NCBI GenBank assembly: GCA_010015655.1
Contig: ML976672.1
Coordinates: 345,463-409,462 of the forward strand
DNA length: 64,000 nucleotides
Source of the DNA: Bimuria novae-zelandiae CBS 107.79
Taxonomy: Eukaryota; Ascomycota; Dothideomycetes; Pleosporales; Didymosphaeriaceae
Direction: 5' to 3'
The notes below the pieces were generated by a model. The model worked only from the letters and a program-made list of their open reading frames with translations. It searched no databases and was not told the DNA's origin. Positions 59,926 through 64,000 of the stretch are shown here, piece by piece (position 1 is the stretch's first letter; each line of letters starts with the position of its first letter). The translations under genes and the position numbers were made by a program.

Positions 59926-60800
59926 TATAACGGCGCTGGTCACCCAAAGGATCTATTTAGGCGTTTTTACTCAGAGGCATATAGGAGTGCGTGGACAAGA
60001 ATGTAACCAAGAATATATTAAGTGCTAATAGGCCTGGTACGAAAGGATGCCAAAAAGGCACTAAACTATATATAATAAATAAGGTATTACGATCCAGAAG
60101 TGGAAGGTGGGACGACGGGCCTTATAACGACAACCAGGTCCTACCTTAGGCTTACGTAATATCCCAGGCTGTCTCAGACGCCAAGACCATAGGACATTAA
60201 AGGACCACGTAATCCCAGTCACGTAACGTTCCAGGATATCCCATAGGATCCCATAGGGCTAGGATATGGGATACCATGGGACTCTATAGGACAAGAAGGA
60301 TATATATACAGGACGATTTCCTTTATACGCTCCTTATAGTTAACTGAAATATCTTCTATGCAAGCATGTTCTCCTATATAAACTAATAGTTATTTTATTT
60401 ATTATAAGGTTAAATTATATAGCTACGCGCTAAGTATCGCATTAACTTATACTATTAAATAATTTGTAAAGTGTTACTTTACCCTTACTACCCTAACCTA
60501 GATCGGACCAAGGTGTGAGCGCCTCATAACATAGGGAAACTATATACCTAAGTACTTTGTAAATATTATCCTAAAGAGCTAAATGCTAAAGAGCGGGGAA
60601 GTTTATTTAATAAAGTAAGGGGCCTATTTAATAAGGAATCCTAGTAGAAGGGAGGTATAATAGGTCTAATAAAGATCTAATACGGAGCGGTATTAGAAAA
60701 ACAATCTTAAAGGCCGAGGCTAATCCGAATCGGATCGGTGTTAGGGAAACAGGTTAAATCGTGTAACTTTATAAGTTAGTAACTATATAGCTGCGTTACA
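59926..60800 (-). mobile_element. solo LTR, family C, interrupted by a family B solo LTR
   Basis: Same family as 4245-4630. Flanked by GTAGC on both sides (59921-59925 and 60801-60805). On the minus strand it begins TGTAACGCAGC. A family B LTR sits inside it at 60085-60531, so this one is older. Confidence 0.82.
60085..60531 (+). mobile_element. solo LTR, family B, nested
   Basis: 447 bases, begins TATTACGATCC (TG changed to TA by RIP) and ends GCCTCATAACA, with flanks TAAGG and TAGGG, a target duplication with one G-to-A change. Homologous along its length to 15963-16410 but more mutated. Confidence 0.88.
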
Positions 60801-60805
60801 GTAGC

Positions 60806-61001
60806 TAGCAAAACGTATAACTATAATAAGTATATAGAGGACGCTAAGAACTATAAAATAAGTGTAAGTTACTTATAACTTATAGTAAAAGTATTTAAAA
60901 TAAGAGCTTCTTTCTAGTTATACGCCCTACTACTATATAATTAATATAGTTTTTACCCTCTATAAATAACTTTAAAAATATATAAAATCTCTTAAAAGCG
61001 C
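60806..61001. other. RIP-degraded transposon DNA
   Basis: AT-rich, no ORF, between two solo LTRs. Family not recognisable. Confidence 0.5.
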
Positions 61002-61006
61002 CCTTT

Positions 61007-61229
61007 TGTAATGAGGTAAGCGCCCCGCTTACTAAGCCAATACTATGTGACTTCCTCACCTGCACCAAAAGGTACGCACGAGAATACTTAAGCCAAGTAT
61101 TACTCGTATAGTATAATAGATATAGGATATGCTAGGGTCAGCCACTAGCGCTAGTGTTTGATCCTAGCCTAGCCGGAACCTCTATAAGCGAGAGAAGGCC
61201 ACGTGTTCGACCGTGCCTACCTCGTTACA
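61007..61229 (+). mobile_element. solo LTR, family D, unmutated
   Basis: 223 bases, one base different from 35181-35403. Flanked by CCTTT on both sides (61002-61006 and 61230-61234). It sits in heavily RIP-mutated DNA yet carries no RIP itself. Confidence 0.93.
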
Positions 61230-61234
61230 CCTTT

Positions 61235-61557
61235 CTAGAGGTAATAATATTATTAAGTTACTAATACTTATTTAAGTTTTACGCGAGACATTCGTCACGC
61301 TTAAAGAATTACTTAATAAGCTTATATGTAAACTTTTTATAGCTAGAGCATTTAGTAAAGTTATAAAAGAAATATAAGAAGAGTCTATAGTAATTATTAA
61401 TCGTTAGATTTAGTAAGAAGTACTAAAGAGGGCGCTAAATATACTAATAAACCTACTATATAGAGTAGTAGCTTTATATTTAATTAAAGCGATTAATCTT
61501 GCTCTTATAGCTATCATAGTTATTTATTATCTAAGAAATACTTAATAATTTAATAGG
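61235..61557. other. RIP-degraded transposon DNA
   Basis: AT-rich, stop-filled plus-strand coding-like sequence between two solo LTRs; it continues on the other side of each. No family assigned. Confidence 0.5.
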
Positions 61558-61562
61558 CTTAT

Positions 61563-61798
61563 TATAACGGCCCAGTACACTGGTAGGTCACATGACCTCG
61601 CGCCCAAGCGCGACTACCCCACACCTAGCGCGACTGCCATGACAGAGGAGACCCGGAGGGCTGCTCCGCGCCAAGCAGCCGCGTATAAAGGCACTGCAGA
61701 CCTATGTACCTACAGTCTCCTCATCTTAGTGTAGCTGAAATAGAGCCAACTTACCTTATCTACTTCTTAAGATGCAGGAGACCGAGCCCGTCCTTACA
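61563..61798 (+). mobile_element. solo LTR, family E
   Basis: 236 bases, begins TATAACGGCCC (TG changed to TA) and ends CCCGTCCTTACA, flanked by CTTAT on both sides (61558-61562 and 61799-61803). GC-rich compared with its surroundings. A GTATAAAGG TATA-like element lies near 61683. Confidence 0.87.
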
Positions 61799-62030
61799 CT
61801 TATTACTAAACGCTTCTTAAAAAGTTTTTCATTTTTTTAAGCTATTTTAGAGCGTTAGTAAAGCTTTATAATAACCTAAGTTACTTATAATAATTATTAT
61901 TAGTAAAGCTTTAGTATAGTATTAAAGGTAAAGTACTTACGCTTAGTAATAGTAATAGTAAAAAAAATAACTAAATTATTCTTCTAAGCTACCTAAAGCA
62001 CCTACTAACTTTATAAAAGTACTTAGTAAG

Positions 62031-62270
62031 TGTTAGAGGCTAGGTCTCTTAAGTACTCGGCTGAAAAACCTCGTGGCCTAAGCCTTAAGCAACTCTACGA
62101 GCCACCGGGATACTTCCGGAGTGTCAGGAAACGGACCTAGCCCCTCCGGAGTTAGTCCTCTCTACTTAGAAGCCATATATATAGCGTAGGGAGGAGCTAC
62201 TTAAACTCCTTATCGAATTTATCTGTATTCTTCTGGCATCTCAGGTCTCCCGGGCCTAAAGCCCCTTACA
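62031..62270 (+). mobile_element. solo LTR, family F
   Basis: 240 bases, begins TGTTAGAGGCTAGG and ends AAAGCCCCTTACA, flanked by GTAAG on both sides (62026-62030 and 62271-62275). Unmutated. Confidence 0.9.
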
Positions 62271-62275
62271 GTAAG

Positions 62276-63173
62276 TATTTCCTTACTCTAGCTTACGTGT
62301 ATACTATATTTTAAGCTTTATTAGGTTACTATTAAAGCACTTTTTTAAAAGCTTTACTTATGCGCGAGTGCTAATAGCTAGCGTTTTTACTTATAACTTT
62401 ACTTTTACTATTACTTTAAAAATCTCTTTTATTACTATTTTTATTAAACAAACTATTCTAGCATAGCTAGTGCCTTTAGGTTTAAAATATTTAAGTATAA
62501 AGATTATATTAAAGAGATTATTATCTTATATAATATAGAGGTTTATTAGAAAGAGGCGCTAACTAGTAGCGTTTATAGTAAGTATAAAAGTAATAAAAAC
62601 TAATTTTATAGTAGTAAAAGCTAGCGCGTTAGTAAGTAAGTTAAGTAAGTTAATAGGCCTTTACCCTCTAGCATAAAATAATTAATTTAAAATTACTTTA
62701 TTATTAGTTAAGTACCAGATCTTAAAGCACTTAGATATAAGCTTTATTTTTATTATTATAATTTTACTTATGTGGCCTGTAAATCTTGTAATTAGTTAAT
62801 TAATATAAAGGTGTATGCTCGGTATTTAGTACTTAAAGCTACGCTTATAGAGCGTCTCTAAGAGATCTTATACTTAGCTAAAGGGAGACTTAAAGCTTTA
62901 ATTAACCTCTATATAGTATAGGTAATAATTAAGCTACTACTACCTCTCCTTCGACATGTGGCGATTAATGTCATGCCGGAACGCTGTTCCATGAAGCTTC
63001 TGCTAGTATTTAATAAGCGAAGGCTCTTAGTGGACGCTAATATAAACAATAATAGCGAAATATATATATAGCTCGTTTAAAAAGGTAGGTTTCTATTAAT
63101 AGCGGCCAGGCGTTAAGGGCGCGTTAGCCTAAAGCTTTTTAGCGTGCTAGTTTATATAGTATATAACCTAATT
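62276..63173. other. RIP-degraded transposon DNA
   Basis: AT-rich with scattered short normal patches (for example 62950-63000). Plus-strand coding-like fragments broken by TAA/TAG; not assigned. Confidence 0.5.
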
Positions 63174-64000
63174 TGTTACGACCACGAACCCCACAAGGAT
63201 GAAGAAGCCAGACAATTACGCCAAGAGAGTAATTGTTGACGAAGTAGTAGAGTTAACGGGACCTAACGGGGCGCGGGGCAGCTTAGGTCAGTAGTTACGT
63301 GATAAAGTCCCGCATAAGCGAGAAGTCCCGCATAAAGTACGGGACTACAGGAAGTCCCACGGACTACCTTAGAGAAAGACGTCTTGGCGGGACTACGAGG
63401 AAGAAGCAGACTGGTATATAGTATAATAGTTCTCCTATGTTGTTTCTCTCTTTATAGTTAACTTATATATCTTCTGTGCGAGTACGTTCTCCTATACAGA
63501 CTAATAGTTACCTTATTTATTATAAGATTAGATTGTCTAGCCGCGCTAAGTGTCGTATTAACTTATACTACTAAATAATTTGTAAAGCACCACGATACCT
63601 TACCGCCCTAACCTAGATTAGAATAAGGTGTGAGAGCCTTATAACACTTTAACTACCCTACGGTATAATGGCAGGACCTAGTTCGACTACCGTAGCTCCG
63701 GCACCTAAGGAAAAGACCCTAGGAGAGATAGTTATCAAATAAGCGGCTTAGATAGCCTAGTTACAGGAAATTATTAACTAGATAAGCGAAAAGATAAGCT
63801 AATAGGAAAATGCGAAATATTAACTAAAGGTCCCGAAGCCCGAACCCTATTTAGGAAAGGGTTATCTAGGAACGTTCTTAACCTAGATAGAACTATTTAT
63901 CCGTTACAACCTAGGAAAGTTTAATACAGAACAAGATAAGATCTTTAGTTACCTATATAAATATGCAAGACAAGGCAGCCGCGTAGGCTAGACTAATAAT
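63174..64000 (+). mobile_element. LTR retrotransposon (family A): 5' LTR and gag start, runs off the window
   Basis: The LTR 63174-63646 begins TGTTACGACCACG and ends TTATAACA, homologous to 10711-11162. Unlike the solo LTRs it has no matching 5-bp repeat on its right, because internal sequence follows. A gag-like ORF starts at ATG 63668 (MAGPSSTTVAPAPKEKTLGE), then reads KVPKPEPYLGKGYLGTFL, IELFIRYN, GKFNTEQDKIFSYLYKYARQ with TAA/TAG at former Gln codons. Ty3/gypsy-type gag is my reading. The rest lies beyond 64000. Confidence 0.82.

Overview
This window is nuclear DNA of a filamentous ascomycete (Pezizomycotina; a dothideomycete is my best guess). The evidence is short GT-AG introns of about 47-93 bases with CTAAC/CTGAC-like branch sites, fungal-type proteins (a COT1 kinase, a NUC-2/PHO81 protein, a mannitol 2-dehydrogenase, a CBM18 chitin deacetylase), and very AT-rich flanks whose broken ORFs carry TAA/TAG where CAA/CAG is expected. 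That pattern is the mark of repeat-induced point mutation (RIP).

Layout. Positions 1-17945 are a transposon nest. A Tc1/mariner-type element with 35-bp terminal repeats and TA target sites frames 1527-17945. Inside it lies a minus-strand Ty3/gypsy chromovirus, which is split by a complete plus-strand Ty1/copia element (7209-13571, two 259-bp LTRs). Three solo LTRs are nested further in. Positions 17946-59530 are a gene island of normal composition. Positions 59537-64000 are again RIP-altered transposon DNA with five more solo LTRs and the 5' end of another LTR retrotransposon running off the window.

Gene island, in order: a 705-aa membrane protein (+), an EEF1A-type methyltransferase-like protein (-), a small mitochondrial membrane protein (+), ESCRT-I VPS37 (-), a 1048-aa coiled-coil protein (+), the NDR kinase COT1 (+), the shared RNA polymerase subunit RPB12/RPABC4 (-), mannitol 2-dehydrogenase with an extra C-terminal coiled coil (+), a chitin deacetylase with CBM18 modules and a one-base frame break (-), a UBA/AT-hook protein (-), XAP5/FAM50 (+), a NUC-2/PHO81-type SPX-ankyrin-GDPD protein (+), a GPATCH1/TGH G-patch splicing factor (-) and a small cysteine-rich tail-anchored protein (+). 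All introns were placed by eye from splice signals, reading frame and family continuity. The genes are mostly unrelated housekeeping functions; there is no biosynthetic cluster.

The most unusual stretch is the 4.4-kb gene-free interval 39478-43894. It holds a diverged tandem array in which a TATA box, a CT-rich TTCTTCACA-like block and CACTAAAA recur at fixed spacing (56-62 bases), followed by YYYAAAA motifs about every 41-59 bases. A 293-bp hAT-type MITE with a perfect 8-bp target duplication is inserted in it.
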